Origin: Blasia pusilla
Taxonomy: Eukaryota > Marchantiophyta > Marchantiopsida > Blasiales
Reading direction: 5' to 3'
Length of the DNA: 64,000 bases
NCBI GenBank assembly: GCA_050084515.1
Contig: CM114274.1
Location: 12,400,001 to 12,464,000 of the forward strand
The notes beneath the pieces are model-generated. The model saw only the letters and a list, made by a program, of their open reading frames with translations. It did no database searches and was not told the DNA's origin. Below are positions 62,029-64,000 of this stretch, piece by piece. The position numbers and the translations under genes are program-made. Position 1 is the first letter of the stretch. Every line of letters begins with the position of its first letter.

Positions 62029-63201
62029 CTACCTTGGATTCCTCAGACCCGTCACGCTCCGGTACAGACGCCTCGCTCCACGCGGTCTGCACGTGCTCAT
62101 CTGCCAATCGACGAAGCTCCTCAATCGAGCCCACATCGGCACCTCTCCTCCACGGAATGATGCACCTACCATAACACTCCTCTCCATAGAAACGTCAAGA
62201 ATGGGAGTATCCTCTGCATGGACATGTCCCTCAATCAAATCACTAGGCCAAGTGATGGCACTGCTAAATGCTGCTAAGGTCGCCATCTCTGCTAGCCGTT
62301 GCTCGATCACTGCACCTATGAATCGAACGGGTAATGAGCTAAGGCGCCCATCACGTGATTTCCATCCTGGTCTGTAGGACGCTGACTTCTCCCAGTAATC
62401 CAGGGAAAACCCCATGGGGTATAACAGTGCTCCACCAACCAAGACGTCGTAGGACTCTGCATCAGTCACTATCGCCTTGGCGCGCACCACAGACTCATCA
62501 GTAGGATGTCTTGGGTGAATCCTCACCACGACCTCCTGTCGGGTCATATACTGTGTGGTACTCGCGCCACCCAAGGATGTCTGTATCCGTAATGGACAAC
62601 GCTCCATATCGACTCTCGTCAAGCCCAATCCTCTGAATGACGCTTTCCCCAACATCAGGGGTTGCGCTCCTGAATCCAACAAGACGCGCTGCGGACTAAA
62701 AGCTCTACCTCCAGGACTTACCAACTCAAAGACCTCTCCTTGGTAACCCAGCAACACAACACCATGAGAAGCCATGGCACGCTCTATCGCGGGTCTAGCA
62801 GGCATCTCCGCCATCCTAGCAGCCGCAGCCTGCCATGAATCTGACGTGGACGGCCCGAGCATCCGCTCCAAGGGCAGGTCCATCACCTCCTCTGCAATCA
62901 CCTCTAAACGTGATGCAGGAACTCCAACTCCGCGCTCACATAGTGAAGCGGCCAGCCGAAATGCCTCAGCGGGCGTACCCCCCAACGTCATAACATCGGA
63001 AGCAGAAAATAAAGGAGTGCGGCACACAACGGTGGCCGCCCCCAACAACGTGCTCGACACATGCCCCTCTTGAGCATCAACAATAAGAGTCATCGCACTC
63101 GCTTCTCCCATCGCCCTCCGTGCCTGCACACCAACAACATCACCACCTCTCCAGGAACTTTGATGAGGACCCATTGATGGGGTCCTCATCGCTTCGGACA
63201 A
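62029..63201 (-). CDS. Aspartic protease region of pol (copy E)
   Basis: An uninterrupted 390-codon frame beginning near MSEAMRTPSMGPHQSSW. The retropepsin motif is RVLLDSGAQPLMLGKASFRG, followed by RIQTSLGGASTTQYMTRQEV and YDVLVGGALLYPMGFSLDYW. The N-terminal half contains a conserved RPAIERAMASHGVVLL segment equivalent to RPAIDRERLTPGVCML of family 1. The frame ends by a shift just before the methyltransferase linker, so in life the two were probably continuous. Confidence 0.8.
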   Translation of the reverse strand: MSEAMRTPSMGPHQSSWRGGDVVGVQARRAMGEASAMTLIVDAQEGHVSSTLLGAATVVCRTPLFSASDVMTLGGTPAEAFRLAASLCERGVGVPASRLEVIAEEVMDLPLERMLGPSTSDSWQAAAARMAEMPARPAIERAMASHGVVLLGYQGEVFELVSPGGRAFSPQRVLLDSGAQPLMLGKASFRGLGLTRVDMERCPLRIQTSLGGASTTQYMTRQEVVVRIHPRHPTDESVVRAKAIVTDAESYDVLVGGALLYPMGFSLDYWEKSASYRPGWKSRDGRLSSLPVRFIGAVIEQRLAEMATLAAFSSAITWPSDLIEGHVHAEDTPILDVSMERSVMVGASFRGGEVPMWARLRSFVDWQMSTCRPRGARRLYRSVTGLRNPR

Positions 63202-63389
63202 CGTGAAAGACTGAGGAAGCCTAGTCTATTTACTTGCTTCCCCTAGCTGTGGATCCAACTCTACGACTGCTTCACGCGTCACAACAACGGCGGCCTCCAT
63301 CTGGGCAATCCTGCACATCCAACCAGGATCCTCCTGATCTCTGGCTGCTCCATATGATGTTGATGCCACAGATCCGGCATCGGGTAACC

Positions 63390-64000
63390 TCAATGCCATA
63401 GCGGCAACCGCTTCCTCGTAGCCGCCAGATCAACACCATCCGACCTCACGTCCCGCATCTCCCTCGGCGCGTCTAGGTGGTGGTACTCTACCTCCTCCAT
63501 GGGCAGCTCCACCACCCTATCGGGCAACTCCAGCTCCTCGTCACCCAACGGGACCACCTGGTGCATGATCTCTAGACCCGGACCGGCTACTCGCTCTAGT
63601 GCCCTCTCTGGCCCTCGGTCCGGACGTAACTCAGGATGTAAACTGAAACACCTGGCGCATGTATGACCATACCTCTGACAATAGTCACACTCATAACGTA
63701 CTGGTGCACCATCTCCTCCTCCATGTTGAGGCACACGTCCATGACCCTGACGAGTGCAATCGCGCTGGTGATGGGCTCTACCACATGACCAACAAGTAAT
63801 AGTAGGCGACTGCTATTGAGCCGCATATGAAGGCGCAGGTCTCTGTGGCACAGCCTCCTGGTATCCTCCCTGAGCTCGTGGTGCCACAGTCGATCTATCT
63901 CGAGTCACGTTCTTTCGCACACGTGGTGCGGATAATCGTGGATCGCTCTCGCCAGAACCCATGGTGGCTACGCTTTCCTCCGCCATGTTGCGCTCAATGT
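63390..64000 (-). pseudogene. Gag C-terminal zinc-knuckle region (copy E), continues beyond the window
   Basis: Two zinc knuckles in order: CWSCGRAHHQRDC near 63760-63800 (CX2CX3HX4C variant, as in family 1) and CDYCQRYGHTCARC near 63650-63690 (canonical CX2CX4HX4C). An acidic linker follows (PLGDEELELPDRVVELPMEE). A stop at 63390-63392 and a shift separate it from the protease frame. The sequence at 63960-64000 matches gag copy H at 12330-12370. Confidence 0.75.

Larger units (their letters stand above)
57302..64000 (-). mobile_element. Ty3/Gypsy retrotransposon copy E (family 2) with DNA methyltransferase and PHD finger
   Basis: Minus-strand order: gag tail (right edge), protease, methyltransferase, RT, RNase H, integrase, PHD finger, 3' UTR, S, LTR. 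The 5' LTR and most of gag lie beyond 64000. It has the longest uninterrupted frames of any copy (protease 390 codons, integrase core plus PHD 340 codons), so it is probably the youngest family 2 copy here. Stops and frameshifts still break pol. Confidence 0.9.

Overview
The window looks like nuclear DNA from a streptophyte, most likely a land plant with a large, repeat-rich genome. The evidence is an intron-split gene for a plant organellar-type alanyl-tRNA synthetase, a Helitron helicase relic, a PIF/Harbinger transposase relic, and many nested Ty3/Gypsy-type LTR retrotransposons. I cannot name the species.

Layout. 85-5682 (minus): alanyl-tRNA synthetase in at least 12 exons, running off the left edge. 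It has an N-terminal transit-peptide exon and two apparent frameshifts. 6.4-12.3 kb: old repeats (Helitron and Harbinger relics, solo/tandem LTRs). 12.3-38 kb: a nest of at least six broken copies of one retrotransposon superfamily on both strands (here named H, D, F, A, G, B), plus two insertions of a 1.25-kb solo-LTR-like repeat. 38-44 kb: a broken host-like gene with tandemly duplicated acidic exons and a divergent FCP1/HAD-like domain; a third 1.25-kb repeat sits in one of its exons. 44.7-46.7 kb: about ten tandem copies of a roughly 207-bp satellite carrying two hairpins per unit. 47.3-56.65 kb (C, plus) and 56.7-64 kb (E, minus): the two most complete retrotransposons, facing each other tail to tail.

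The main discovery is the gene content of the retrotransposons. Reading across copies, the order is gag (two zinc knuckles) - coiled coil - aspartic protease - cytosine-5 DNA methyltransferase - reverse transcriptase - RNase H - integrase - PHD finger. The methyltransferase is about 320 residues, resembles DNMT3 and sits between protease and RT. Motifs I, IV (PCQ), VI (ENV), VIII and IX/X are recognisable, and it recurs in copies C, D and E, with N-terminal pieces in A, B and G. The PHD finger is fused in frame to the integrase C-terminus, where chromoviruses carry a chromodomain. Such an element could write DNA methylation on target or self DNA and read histone state at integration. From memory, methyltransferase-bearing retrotransposons have been reported in some algae (a charophyte and dinoflagellates), so the principle may not be new. 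The combination with an integrase-fused PHD finger, in this host, deserves attention.

No copy is intact. Most stop codons fall where sister copies have CGA, CAG or TGG, that is C-to-T or G-to-A transitions, as expected from decay of methylated cytosines.
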